Shown here one piece after another: positions 34,780 through 46,167 of a stretch of 64,000 bases of DNA. Source of the stretch: Dryocosmus kuriphilus (taxonomy: Eukaryota; Arthropoda; Insecta; Hymenoptera; Cynipidae); NCBI GenBank assembly GCA_038277395.1, contig CM076193.1:72992252-73056251 (forward strand). The letters are read 5' to 3'. The notes under the pieces were generated by a model that saw only the letters and a program-made list of their open reading frames with translations, searched no databases and was not told where the DNA came from. Position numbers and translations under genes: made by a program. The first letter of the stretch is position 1. Every line of letters starts with the position of its first letter.

Positions 34780-35530
34780 TCTCTACTAACTCGACCTTCT
34801 CATATTCCAATTTTCCTGTCCTCTCTCTATATATACACTTCTTTCTCTACTAATTTTCCCCACGATTTTCTCTTTTCCTAATCGATTCCCCTTTCTCATC
34901 TCCTTTTTTATTTCCACTCAATATATACCAACCCATTCCTTTCACTAAATCTAAAATTTCCTCTCCCTCTTTATTAAGCCTATAGTATTTTGTATTCCTC
35001 TCGTTATAATCTCCATCCACGTAAACACTTCCTTACTCTCCTATTCTTAAATTCAATACCCCCTATTATTAGAATCTGTTCTTCTTCCTCTCATATGTAT
35101 CTCTCTATTTCTTTTCTTTTCCTTCCATTTTATTCCCGTTATTAATTGTCACTATCCTATGCCACCTTCCTTTTATCTTTACCTTTCTCTGACGTAAACC
35201 ATCTAAAGTATTTTCTAACACTTCCTTTTCTTCAAAGCTTGCCTTGACTCCCGTTATTATGCTTCCACTGGCCCACATTCGTCTTTTTTTCTTATAGCCC
35301 CTTGTAGTTCCCATCTAAAAAAATCCGGTAATATACTTCTTGCCTTTTCCCAGTCTCTTTCTTCCACCCCTGTTTCTGTCAGCGCTACTATATCACATGT
35401 TTTGATATATTTCCAGAACTCTCTATTCTTTTTCACTATTCCTGCTATATTCCAAAAGATCACCTAAACCTCCTTTTCTCTTTCTTGACCCCCTTTCCTG
35501 CTCTTTCTTCTCTTTTTCGTTCTTCTACCC
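34780..35530 (-). pseudogene. LINE-A copy 2 endonuclease domain
   Basis: 35,463-35,257 (MIFWNIAGIVKKNREFWKYI, ALTETGVEERDWEKA) and 35,314-35,105 (GSIITGVKASFEEKEVL, VKIKGRWHRIVTINN) align with the copy 1 endonuclease. The E-T-W motif reads E-T-G. The rest is broken by frameshifts down to about 34,780. Confidence 0.75.
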
Positions 35531-35739
35531 TTACCTTTGTCCTTTCCATCTTCCCCTATATTTCTTACTATAAAAAACTTCTATCTGCCTTCTCTGATCT
35601 TTCATTCTCTTCATTCCATCTATGCCAATCCCCTTGTATACAGATCTTTTGAAACCCTACCCTAGCTTTCTTTCCTTTATTCCTTTCACCTTTGGCTATC
35701 TCTCTGATCTTCCTTTGTATCTCTATTTCTTTGTATGTC

Positions 35740-36237
35740 ATTCATGATCCAAGTACACTTTCCTTGTACCTAGCCTACTCTTGTTCTTCATGACTTCTTG
35801 TTTCGCTTAACATGAGTTCATCTCCACTACTAAGACCCCTTTACCATTTGTACCCTTTCTTCTCACTTTCTTAAGTTTCCCTCCTGTCCCGAACTCTTTC
35901 TCTAAAAATTCCTCTACCTTTCCACTTTTATTCCCTTCTTGTGCCGTTAACGATACAATTGTGAGGTTATTTCTCCTATTCCATCCATCCCTTTTTTCAA
36001 ATTCCCTTTACACCCACTTACTTTCTTTACTATTCTCTCTAAACTCCCCACTTGGGCAGACTCGATTTTCTTTTCCTTTCCCTCAATCTTCTTTCTTAAG
36101 ACATCGTCTCGTAGAATTTTTCCCTCTTGTTCCCCTCCTTCCTCCATCTCTACCCGAACCTCTCCTATTCCTTTTTGTTTCCACTCTCTTATCTGTTTTT
36201 GTAACTCCACTATTCTCTGCTCGTTTTTAAATTTATC
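35740..36237 (-). pseudogene. LINE-A copy 2 ORF1, C-terminal half (disrupted by the LTR element)
   Basis: 36,210-35,947 continues a coiled coil (VELQKQIREWKQKG, KKIESAQVGSLERIVKKVSG), matching copy 1 (KKIESSQVGSLEGIVKK), then decays by frameshift. The frame is open up to the junction at 36,237. The upstream half lies at 57,098-57,580. Confidence 0.8.
36234..36237. repeat. Target-site duplication TATC, left copy
   Basis: TATC directly precedes the LTR element; the second copy is at 57,098-57,101. Four base pairs is the usual length for errantiviruses. Confidence 0.75.
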
Positions 36238-38323
36238 AGTTACATACCCACTTCATGTGTTAATCTGGGAATAGGATAGTGTGGGGTTGTACATGAGGTA
36301 TTAAAATGGTTGTGGTATTCTGGAGGAATTGCAGCCAATCAATCGAGAATAATCTCAATTTTTCTTTTATTTTTGTTGCGGGATCGTTGAATCTTGCCTC
36401 CGAAGAGGTGCCTTTACTGCCATGATGATCTTTAATAATTTAAGGATTGGATTAAGAACTTATAAATTTGTAATTTATTTGGCCCAACGTAATGTGAAGA
36501 TTCATTCAAGTAAATAATTCTTCTATAATTGATTACCCGTACAAGCTACCACCAGACCGTCTTGCGCGACGTGTTAGTTGGCAAAATGCCAAGTTAATTT
36601 AGCAACTAAGGATTTGCAGTTAATAATTGCGTGGAATTTATCTGTCGTAAATTCCCAGTAATTTACCGATTTTCGGTAGGCAAGTGTGATTTGTTCTTCC
36701 TTTGGGGAAAAACCACAGATGGAGAGACTAAAAAGGGCGAAAGCACACATCAAAATAACAGGATATTAAAGGATATGATAATTCAGTACCTGTTTATACG
36801 GTGACCCTCAGGGTAACTTACCCTTGGACCAGGGTGCCAAACTGCATCGCTCCCTCGTTCAATACGTCACTCCCGGCACAACGCGTCGCGAATGTCACCC
36901 CGAAGTTTATTCGCAAATTTTCTTGCGCCCACCTTAAATATCCCTTCTCACACCGTTTGCATAAATCAGGGTTCTTGGCTAGTTGTGTAGTCTTTACCCC
37001 ATGCAGAAGAATTGCACACATTTACGATGTCGGTTCACCGCACAACGCGCTTTTTGTAATTAACATCCCAAAAACCTTCACTTGCCGAATTACCCTCTCT
37101 TTGTTTGGATCTAATCTTTCAGTGCAACAATACACGAAGCGACGTGCGCGAGGAAAAGCGGACGAAGCGAGGGATACATCGCTAGTACTCCCTATTCCTA
37201 TCGGACTTCTTACCTAGCAAGGTAAAAAAGCTGGTCGACGAATACTGGTGAGACAGGACCCGAATCATCCTTGTACCCTCATATGGAGATAGGATGGAAG
37301 AATGTTTTTGCTGACTCTCGTGTGAAAGGTATGACAGACCGAAGTACATACGCTTAAAATGCTGACACAGTTAAAATGCAGAATAGACGGTCTTTGATGC
37401 ACGTGCATCCGTTCACTGTTGCTATGTCTTTGAATTTTTTTCGTTATAAATGTACAATATTAAATGGGTATCTTAACATTTTCTATCAATCCGCTAAAGT
37501 TTTTAATTAAGAATGGTTTACCACCAATGTCGTCTATAACAAAATTGGAAATCTTGCTAGTTATTGCCAATCCAGTTATAGACAACATTCTAGTCAGTTG
37601 ATTTGCTGATCTATAATTTTGGTAGACCATTTGATTACCAGTGCCGAAATTATTTAACTGAATATTAGTTTAAACAATTGCAGCGTCAATTTTGTCTTTT
37701 TTTTTTTAATTTATAGTAATGATGTGTAGGTGAGTTTCTGTGTAATTAATTTATTAAGTGTGACTCTATGTATTTTCATGATTGTTAGCAATCGAATCCA
37801 TCTACCCACGATTGATCAACAATATCGGTTCTTTCGACTAGGGGTAGATGTATTGATTGATATCGATTGCTGAGATACCAATCAATAATGAATACTCTCT
37901 AAATTTAATAATTAGGTGCCTGAAGTAAAGTTAAAGATGTTACCTGAATAAATTGTCATTGCTTATTAACAATTTTCATTGTTAATCAACAATTTACAGG
38001 CGCCTTTGGGACTCGAAAGTATCCGGATGGTATGAAGGCTAGAAAGTGCCATTAGTCGTTAGGCGCGGAAAGGAGTATGACACACGCTACTGCTCATCAG
38101 CACTGACACCTGGTATAGCCCGGTCATTGTCTTGTGACTCTATTGTATCTACTTAGCCTCTCTCTCTGTTGCATTAGCCTAATAGTCTTAGGTACGCTAG
38201 TATATTAGCACGGGAGGCGCAGCCACGTCTGCCACGGCCATGCATTTATCCTTGTGTAGGTTGTGGGGACAAGAAATCGAAAAGGATTCGCAATTGCCTA
38301 TCCTCGCAGGACCCACCGTAACA
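36238..38323 (-). repeat. 3' LTR of the errantivirus-like element
   Basis: From 36,472 to 38,323 it aligns along its whole length with 55,477-57,097, apart from a ~215-bp segment (about 37,288-37,502) absent from the other copy. The first 234 bp (36,238-36,471) have no counterpart there. On the minus strand it begins TGTTACGGTGGGTCC and ends TATGTAACT. The preceding internal sequence CCAGGGCGGGTT is a modest polypurine tract. A hairpin (37,788-37,808 with 37,841-37,872) is conserved in both LTRs. Confidence 0.8.
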
Positions 38324-38862
38324 AACCCGCCCTGGAATTCCAACAATCGCCGTTGCTCCCCCAACGACAAACACACTGATAGACTATCTATGCACCGCAG
38401 ATGGGAATAAGGTTGCATTATATCATGTTGAACAAAGTGTGAGTATAGATGGGCTAATAGGAGAGTATGCGCTGGTACAATTTTAGTAGCAGGACTCCTT
38501 ACTACTAATTAAGATTAAAGATCACTCTTCAGACATGCTTAAATAATTTTTTATGTTTCAGACACAATAATTACAGCCTATACCACTGCTTCTACGTTGA
38601 GGCACTTTTTGTGGGACTTCATTCCCTTTTTTATATATCATCACACTACACTGACGTAGCAAAGGGAAGAATTTGATGTTGAAATCCATGTAAATACAGT
38701 ACTGGCAATTACGAGAATTTGGGGCAGTGAGGGAATGAAACATTGATCTATGCGGGTTGCAGTGTCTGCTTCGGCATCCTTATCCTTGATGTTGCTGACA
38801 GTGAATTGTCGAACGAGGTTTCGTTTATGCGCTTGTGAGATCGATATTTAGAAATCTTATTT

Positions 38863-40790
38863 TCACTGATAGAAAGTCATCGTGAACATTGCCTGACGAA
38901 ACATGAGATGTGTCCACGGTGACATGAACCTTAAGTTCTTCCAAAGTAGACAGAGAAGATGATTGACTAGGCTATCCTTGAAGTTGAGATTTACTACATA
39001 CTGTTTGAAGAAAGGATTGCTTCCTTTTCGAGGTCGTTTGGACACAACAACATGGACAAAGTGATGACGTGTTGATAAGAGCGGCTTGACAGAAGTAAAG
39101 TATTATTAGTATTGAAAGTAGTACCAGACCGGCATAGGAGCCGTGTATTAACGAGGTGTGGCTGGACTGTTCTTGCCGTTGCATACTAAAATCTTATCGC
39201 TGTTGTTCAAATTGTTCCAAATTTTTGTCTCCTTTCTTTTAGGAGGGCAGGTTTACATCCTCCTGAGAAGTTGTTGTGGTTAGGCCTGTCAACAGGGAGA
39301 ATTTTCGAACCTGTTGTAATTTTGAAGAAAATTTGGAAAGATCCAGATGAATCTGTGGTTCATGTATTTTTCTAATTTGTTCCTGAACAGGTTCCAATCT
39401 TGGTAGCGTCACCATAGTTGTTTTTAAATTACACCCTAGTGTAATTTGGATTAATGCCAAGCCTTGGAGATTAAAATGAAGAGCAGGTTCAGCAGAGCAA
39501 TACAACTCGGCATCTATTGAATTAGGTATTGAGTATATGCAACCACTTAGATATGGTATGACCTTCCAGTAAGGCTGAGGTTCAAACGAGCCTTGTATAT
39601 CACACAACCGGAAGGTTTTTAAGGATGGACTGAGCAGGAGTTGAGCTTTACAGGTTTTATAAGCGACCGTCTCATAAATAGGGAACATGCCCGGGCATAA
39701 AAGGTAGTTATTCATCCTTCTACATATGTATGTCATACTCAACCTGGGTTTATTAGCATGTAAGTTCGCTCAGTCTCCTCCATGATTAGATATGCGAATT
39801 TTGATCTTGCATACGCCCTTTTTGTCCTGCTTTCTAAAATCGGTTGTTGTACTGGAAGTGGATGCATTTCATAAATGATGTAGTCGATTTTGCCAATTAG
39901 TGGGATGCCCAATACAACGTAGAGTGTATCGTTTCTGCTGTCAATGGTTACTACGGCGATTTTTGCTAATTTCTCAATGCTCAAATGGGGCCCCGGTACT
40001 GGGAAGGTCACTTTGGGCGTGTGTTCTTGGACGCCGCGATATACTTGTTCAAGGTGTTCGGATGTTAGCAGCGCTGAATGCAGCTCATCTTTTCTCGACT
40101 TCTGAACAACATCCATTATGCAGTCACCTGATCGGGCATACTCGTCCAATTAATTTCCTATAGCATGTAGTAACTTGGACAGGGCATATGAATAGGTTAG
40201 ATCGATAACTACTGTCGATATTCCATTCACGTGTGTTAGATCATATACGTGTGTTTGTCGACCGACCATATGGGAAAATTTCGCTTGAGCAAGGTCGTCA
40301 ATCTTCGATTTCATGGCTTGTCCATCCTCATAGATCAAAAAGGTTGCTACCGGCCCCACGATTCCTCCTGTAAATCCCAACAGGGGGTGGTTCTTCGTGC
40401 TCGCTTGCCGTTCGGCAAACGCGAGAGGTGATTCTTATTGTGGTGATACGCCAGTTCGCCGATCTCTCTGTCTATGTCCCTTATAATTCGCTCCGCAATT
40501 CCCAACTCGTTCTGCATATTATGGTCCCGTATGATCTAGTTGCAGTCTCCTTTCAATTTAGCTGGACAGTAGATGGCCAGTGACTGGTACCGGTCCTGGA
40601 TTTCTGTCAAGGAATCCTGGAATCTGCTGATATGCAGGAAAGTGTTAATCCTCCAATGGCTAATAATTCTCCTCATGGGCCCTTGGTTCTCGTAAAATAT
40701 GCCAGTCGGAGTGATATTCATAATCATTAACATTAGTGATAGACTATGGCGGTACATAGCTTCCGCGATCAGTTCCTAAAATTGTACTTA
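38863..40790 (-). pseudogene. Errantivirus-like envelope gene, broken
   Basis: Downstream of integrase on the minus strand lie frames at 40,757-40,536, 40,380-40,150, 40,149-39,739, 39,742-39,239 and 39,184-38,972. Together they look like a baculovirus-F-type insect retroviral envelope: an ectodomain with scattered Cys, a Gly-rich segment near the start of the 40,380 frame where a fusion-domain region would be expected, a long helical part, and a single hydrophobic segment of about 20 residues in the last frame, at the position of a transmembrane anchor. Such proteins sit in the membrane and mediate entry of errantiviruses. Several frameshifts separate the pieces, so no functional protein is possible. 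The assignment rests on position and on general features, not on a strong motif. Confidence 0.6.
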
Positions 40791-40837
40791 TAAGTACATA
40801 GTAGTGGTATTTTAAGTTCCGAGCATTATTCCTAACA

Positions 40838-41800
40838 TTAAGTTGTCAAGAGCTTATCGGTGTGCTTTTTGAACCTTGTGCCATCGTCGGCCTCAAGGAT
40901 TACGTTATGATTTTCTGTGAAACCCACGATGATATAAGTTCCAGTAGCTCTTTTGTCGAATTTATTTTTACGCACGTCCTTGAATATGATCACCTTATCA
41001 CCAATCACTGCGTTTAGGGGACGTACCTTTCCATCATAACGCAGTTTCGAGCATTCTTTTGCCTGAATCGTTTTTAGCCGCGATATTTTGAATTTCGTGG
41101 AGTCGCATAACCAAGTCGCAGAGGTAGGATCCGTATATTTCCATTTTATCGGCAGGCGGAAACGAGTTGGGTATTCGCACGACGCGTTCGTAGAGCAATT
41201 CGAAAGGAGTGAAATTTGTGGCTTAGTGAACAGACGTATTATAAGCAAACATGGCGAACGGTAGCAATCGGCCCCAGTCATCAAAATCCTCGGCGTAATA
41301 TTTTATATAATCTATGAGGACGATGTGACTGCGCTCCAGTGACCCGTTGGTTTAGGGTCAATATCCGGAAGGTGTCAATTGCTTGACAAAGAATATCTTC
41401 TCCAATTTCCTCATTAATTTGCTTATAAAACTGCCTCCCCGATCCGTAAGAATGCAGCGTGGCGTTCGGTATTGCGTGATAGGTTTTGAGATACGGTGTG
41501 CGCGATGGTCGATGCATGTAGATTTGTTATGGGTATGGCGATACACAATTTTGAAAAATTATCCTGCATGGTGAGAATATGTCTGTTACCGTTGGGTGTC
41601 GTCGCTAGCTTGCCCACGGTATCGAGAGATACTCTATCGAGCACTCCAAGAGGGGTGTCAGTTATAAACATGGGTTCTCGGGTACGTGTTCTTATTAATT
41701 TATTCTCGAGGCAACTTTGACATTCGCGAATGAGACGATAGGTTTTCGTTACACCCTTATGTCCGGTTAATAAACTATCGTGGTATTCTGCGATTATTAT
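40838..41800 (-). pseudogene. Errantivirus-like integrase, frameshifted
   Basis: In order on the minus strand: a reduced zinc-binding region (EYHDS...GHKG then CQSC, the spacing being shorter than the usual HHCC finger); a catalytic core starting LDTVGKLATTPNGNRHILT (first Asp) in the frame 41,671-41,423; the second Asp in LTDRGGSF in the frame 41,546-41,358; then a shift to a frame with the Glu-containing part. The C-terminal domain (41,284-40,838) has GDKVIIFKDVRKNKFDKRAT then FKKHTDKLL, the GPY/F-type module of Ty3/gypsy integrases. It inserts the cDNA into host DNA in intact relatives. At least three frameshifts inactivate it. Confidence 0.85.
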
Positions 41801-43640
41801 TTTTAAACGCGAGTCCTCCGGAGGTACTTCTAACTTTCCGTGACATAAGGTGATAGTGGGTGGGCCACCCCTGAATATATCTTACAACAACTCGGCCATT
41901 TTGTTTTGTGGTATACTACCCATTAAATCACTGGAGTTCGTCATACATGTTCCGCAGCAGTCACGTTCCAATGACACCCTCAAGTTCTGTAGACCAGTCG
42001 CTACTTCTCTCCAATCCACAGCTTCGAAATGATTTTGCTGGATCACTATGGAGTAAACTCTATATTTGCCTGACGGAATAACTAATATTTGACCCTTCAT
42101 TGGTCTTTTCTCCCATAAATCCTGTGGATTAATGCGCTCAGTGGCAATAAGTAACTTAAATATGGGATTTGTAGATTCGCAGTCCTCGGAAATGAAGTGT
42201 GCATAATTATCGCGACGATAACTCAATGGCTTGCTCGGTTCTAGGCGCACAGAACAGGCTTTTTGCATTGGGGGTTCTCTCATCAGAGTGATATCCTGGT
42301 TCTTCCACTTAGCTTCTTCTTGTTCAGGCGGAGGAGTGGGAGGATCGACGTAAGGCACGTCTATATCAAGAGTGGTCCTTGAAGCATTACCTTCTGAGTG
42401 GGTAATAGAAGTGTCATCATGAACTGATTCCTCTCTCAAGGACATTGCCATCAAATTCTTCTTCGGAGGCATTGTTTTGTAAGTTGTGGAACCCTTGCTG
42501 TCTTTTTCGGATAATTCAGGAGTAGACCTTGCAAATGGCATAGGTAATGTATGAGGAGTTTGAAACAACGATCTTCGAGATGTTTCTTGTCCGATGATCG
42601 GAGATTCTATCATTTCAGGTACATTATTAAATCGCAAGGTACCTTTTGGTTGGTGATTTCTGGTATGGACTTATATGGATCCTTACGTAAAGGAGGGATG
42701 TCCTTTTTCTCCGGGATTGTTATTTGATTAAGGTGTTCCTGAAATGATTTCAGGAATTTGTTTACTCTCTCGGGAAGTGGATCATCTGTTTCCATGTAAG
42801 GGTCCATGTTTTGTAAACGTGATAAAAGATCTTGATCTTCTTCGCCTTCAGAGACCGCCGTAATCCCTTCGATAAGAAGATGGATCGGAGTCATCGCTGT
42901 TTTCTACTTCAGATGAAGCAACATCGGATGAGGAGTTCTCGCGGCTGTGGTTAGGGGATTTGGTCCCTGCTGGTACTCGCGCTCGTCGTCGGAGTCGAGG
43001 TGCTATCATACTCTGATCAAGAGATAGTTTTTTATGATACGCAGGCGGTTGATAAGTCTCATCCGGGTCTTCGGTGATAGATATTTCTGGTAACCGCGAA
43101 CAGCGAGTACCTAGAATACCTCTTTGAAACTGCTTTACATTCACCTCGGCACCCGAGATACCTGAATGGTGCTTGCGAACAGACTTTAGTAGAGTGGGTT
43201 TTTGAGGCCTTACTAACTAGTGTTGGCATGGGGGCGTTGGTTCGCATACGAACCGTTCTTTGTTTGGTGGATTCCGAGTTGGTGGTCAAGTCCTTGTTGG
43301 TTGAATGAGAAGCTTGTGTAACTTTCGATTGTGTGACACGGACTGGGATAGGCTTCGAACGGAGGACTGTAGCTGTGGTGGCCACCTGTATCTTGCTTTT
43401 GTTTCGTTGTTTTTTTAACGACAAGGCCCGGTACAAGATGGGGGTGCTTACCTTGCCCCTGAGCCATCTCCTCTTCCTCCTCCTGTGCTGGATTACTGGA
43501 AGGGGTGACCGCATCTGTGCTTGCGCAGTTACATTTGATTTTATTGTCACTGGGTCTTTGTGCCCGTGGCTTTACTATCTTAACTTCAGTCTGTTCGCGC
43601 CTAATCTGGAGGAGGTGATCTTTTAGTCCTACCGGATTTC
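41800..43640 (-). pseudogene. Unusually long linker between RNase H and integrase
   Basis: After the RNase H end (DAFSGNPV, compare A-D-x-L-S-R-N-P-V) come about 1.8 kb of minus-strand frames: 43,550-43,059, 43,144-42,848, 42,894-42,610 and 42,637-41,882. The first three are rich in Lys, Ser, Thr and acidic residues (NSSSDVASSEVENSDDSDPS). The last ends with an ordered-looking segment, MKGQILVIPSGKYRVYSIVI, then VDWREVATGLQNLRVSLERD, directly before the integrase zinc finger. Insect gypsy elements often have a small domain at this place, but the disordered part is longer than I would expect. Function unknown. The 42,637-41,882 frame (251 codons) is open. Confidence 0.55.
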
Positions 43641-44280
43641 CCGAAAAGGCGTCTACCCCTCGGTTGAATCGGTTGAGTCGATGCCTCTAGCGAACCAGTC
43701 GTGGTCCTGGATTTTCAGCATACGTAATCCAGTGGACTGGTACATGGTCACAAGCCAGGATAAACTCCCTTCCATACAGATAGGGGCGGAAATTAGTGAC
43801 CAAGTGTAGCACTACCAAGCACTCCTTTTCTATTGTTCCAAATCGTTGCTCCACGTTGGTCATTATTTGAGAATGGGTTCCGCGCACAGATGGTTAAACA
43901 ATTTTTGAAAACTCTCGCTCCGTTCAGGTCCCCAGTTGAATTTGAAGTGCTTCTTCAATCGGTCAACCAACGATTTAGTAAGTTTGGCGTAACTTTCAAT
44001 AAACCGACGACAATATCCTGATAATCCAAGGAACTGTCGGATGGCGCGTGCATTCTTATATATTCGAAATGGCCCCTTGGTGTTGAGAAAGCTGTTTTGG
44101 CCCTATCGTCGGGATCAGTCTCAATTTGATGATATCCGCTGGTAAGATCAAACACTGAAAAGTATTGTGCCACGTGGGGATTCTGTGCTGTACCTTGTTG
44201 GTTACCGATAGAATTTCGCCACTCACGTGGAATGTACCAGGATAATCTCTAACCCATCCTAGGACATCTCGTTCGGACCC
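43641..44280 (-). pseudogene. Errantivirus-like reverse transcriptase and RNase H, internally deleted
   Basis: 44,173 onward reads YFSVFDLTSGYHQIETD and KTAFSTPRGHFEYIRM, RT motif A with its catalytic Asp and the following block. Right after that the sequence jumps to ARAIRQFLGLSGYCRRFIES, the RT-connection region. The part carrying motif B and the Y-x-D-D box is therefore missing. RNase H follows: TIEKECLVVLHLVTNFRPYL, YGREFILACDH and VPVHWITYAE. The gene cannot encode an active polymerase. Confidence 0.88.
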
Positions 44281-44638
44281 ATTTAGATGGGATACATGGA
44301 GACTCTTGAAGACCCGTTCCTCTCTCGGAACTGATGGTTATTCAAGATTATTGTTTTCTTCGTAGCATGATTCCGAATCTTCGGAATCCTCCCCTGGAAA
44401 TTCACAATATTTAAAGGGAATGAGTTCCCGTGGTGGTATGGATAATTTTACATCTTCTTCGTTGGTATTGTATGCGTAAGCATAGCATATCTTATCATGA
44501 TTCGTTACTATCGACTACTGATTCTTCATATAAATCCTTATTATATACATCAAGTGATACCGGCTGCTTCATGCGAGCCTCGAGTTTCAAAATCTGCGAG
44601 AATGGTTTTATTTCTGACCTCAAAAGTTTACGCGCTTT

Positions 44639-45418
44639 TTAGGATTCATAATCTACGAATGGTATAGGGATAATTGGTTCAGAAATAGCAACTAAGGTAT
44701 TATGTCTAAAGGACAGCTGTGCTTGCTCCTGGCGTAAGTAGGGCTGGCCAAGAGTTCTGTCGGCGGAGATAGGAAAATTATTTGGAACTACATGAAACTC
44801 GACACTTGTGCCCAATATGGTAACCATTACTTTTCCACGAGTCTCCGTTAATTCCTCTGTTATGCCAGACACATAGATGGGACCATCACCTACGGTGATG
44901 TCCGGTTTTAGTACCAGGAGCTTTAGTAAATTTACGTCAGATCCTGGGTCTACCAAAAAGGAAGCCGCTGTTTTTCGGAATTCCAGAGTCTTTAATCGGA
45001 CGCCTGGTGAGTCTTCCTTTTGGTACCTTGTTCGGAGGATACTTTCAGGTCCTCCAAAATTCGGACCGTTTTGGTACGCTCTTTTAGTTTGGGACTCATC
45101 GTGGCGTCCGAACGATGAGTCTGCGAGTAGCTTAAAGACGTCGGCTTTGGGGAGACGGGTCGATCCACCTGAAACGGGTGGTTCTGGCCATTGAGGATTC
45201 AAGTGTGCTCCTTCTACTTGAGATACGTGAAGTGGACACTGCAGTGGAAATGGATAAACATAATTAGAAGTATATCCTGAGGGATAGGGATGTTGAGTTG
45301 GATACAAGTGGGGATACATTTGTGTTGGACTAGGATGGGGTAGATAAGGTCCAGGAGGGTATTGAATCCTAGTAGCGAATAATATGGACTTTAGCGCTGA
45401 CTTCTCAGAATGCCGCAC
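44639..45418 (-). pseudogene. Gag C-terminus and aspartic protease of the errantivirus-like element
   Basis: An open frame of 259 codons. The first third is Pro/Tyr-rich (a typical gag tail). The protease follows: AASFLVDPGSDVNLLKLLVL is the active-site loop, with Pro where D-T-G or D-S-G is required. Then come GKVMVTILGTSVEFHVVPNN and the end ISADRTLGQPYL, the I-L-G-x-x-x-L block. The Thr/Ser to Pro change should abolish catalysis. It continues, after stops, toward the RT near 44,640-44,280 through a IPPRELIPFKYCEF stretch. Confidence 0.8.
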
Positions 45419-45510
45419 ATCTCCAGCTCGTTCATTCGCTTTGAGTAAGGAATAGGTGACTTTGAAATTTCCTAAACCTCATCCTGCCTTGACACATAGT
45501 ACGTCGATGC

Positions 45511-45738
45511 TCATGCTGCCCTCGCCTTCTCCGCATACTTTTGACGTTCCTCCACGTGTATTGCATGTTCATATGCCTCATGAATGTCCTTCGGATTTCG
45601 AGTGTCGACAAAGGTGGTCATTTCAGAAAGAAGTCCTCGTATGTAGGCATCTGCGGATTCGCCGAAATCAACATTAAATTTAATGCATGATGCGTAATGT
45701 ACTATTTGTAAATTGTGCAAACCTTCTATCCTCTTCAT
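45511..45738 (-). pseudogene. Gag fragment of the errantivirus-like element
   Basis: 75 codons with ADAYIRGLLSEMTTFVDTRN then DIHEAYEHAIHVEERQKYAE, the F/Y-x-x-G-L...P-x-x-x-x-E-A...A...E pattern at the end of insect gypsy capsid regions. The N-terminal part of gag is not found next to it; the sequence beyond 45,740 is unrelated and leads into the CR1-like LINE. Confidence 0.7.
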
Positions 45739-45826
45739 TTAGGTTTATTGCTCATATTTTTTTCAGAATCAGAATGCAGAAATGGATTTAATCCAAACCT
45801 ATTCTTCTTCAAACTTGACAATCAGC

Positions 45827-45830
<4 letters not shown>

Positions 45831-45876
<46 letters not shown>
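45831..45876. repeat. (CT)n microsatellite
   Basis: Uninterrupted CT dinucleotides between the gag fragment and the CR1-like LINE. Confidence 0.95.
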
Positions 45877-45878
<2 letters not shown>

Positions 45879-46167
45879 CCTGATAGCACAGTTTGTATCA
45901 AAACGGAGTCAAACATGCACTCTTCGTTCGGTTTGAACAGAGTTTTCATACAGGTGAGACCGCTGGTTTCAATGAAACATTTCATCATTATTTCGTACAT
46001 TTCGGTTCATTGTTTTGGTTTTGTGTGAGTGTATGACATTAAAACTTACTCTGCGTTGTATTTAGTGCCGAGGTTTATATCCAGATGCATTTCTGAGTCG
46101 ATTTCAGACAGAAAATAGTGAATTTTGGTGTTTCTTGGTTTGATAGTTGTGACATTGGCATCCTAAG

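Larger units (their letters stand above)
29333..36237 (-). mobile_element. LINE-A copy 2, 3' portion, interrupted by foreign DNA at 31,076-34,105
   Basis: It starts with the same 3' end as copy 1 (GCTTTATTTC and AAACATGCAGACAGCGTCTG on the plus strand) and shows the same minus-strand order: 3' UTR, RT, endonuclease, ORF1 coiled coil. It breaks off in the coiled coil at 36,237, where an LTR element begins, and resumes at 57,098. It is more decayed than copy 1, with many frameshifts, but it keeps the RT finger region that copy 1 has lost. Both copies lie in the same orientation about 2.1 kb apart. Confidence 0.9.

Noticed and set aside
36801..37217. 138-codon plus-strand frame in the LTR
   Set aside because: Lies wholly inside the 3' LTR; no motif, and the matching region of the other LTR does not keep the frame.
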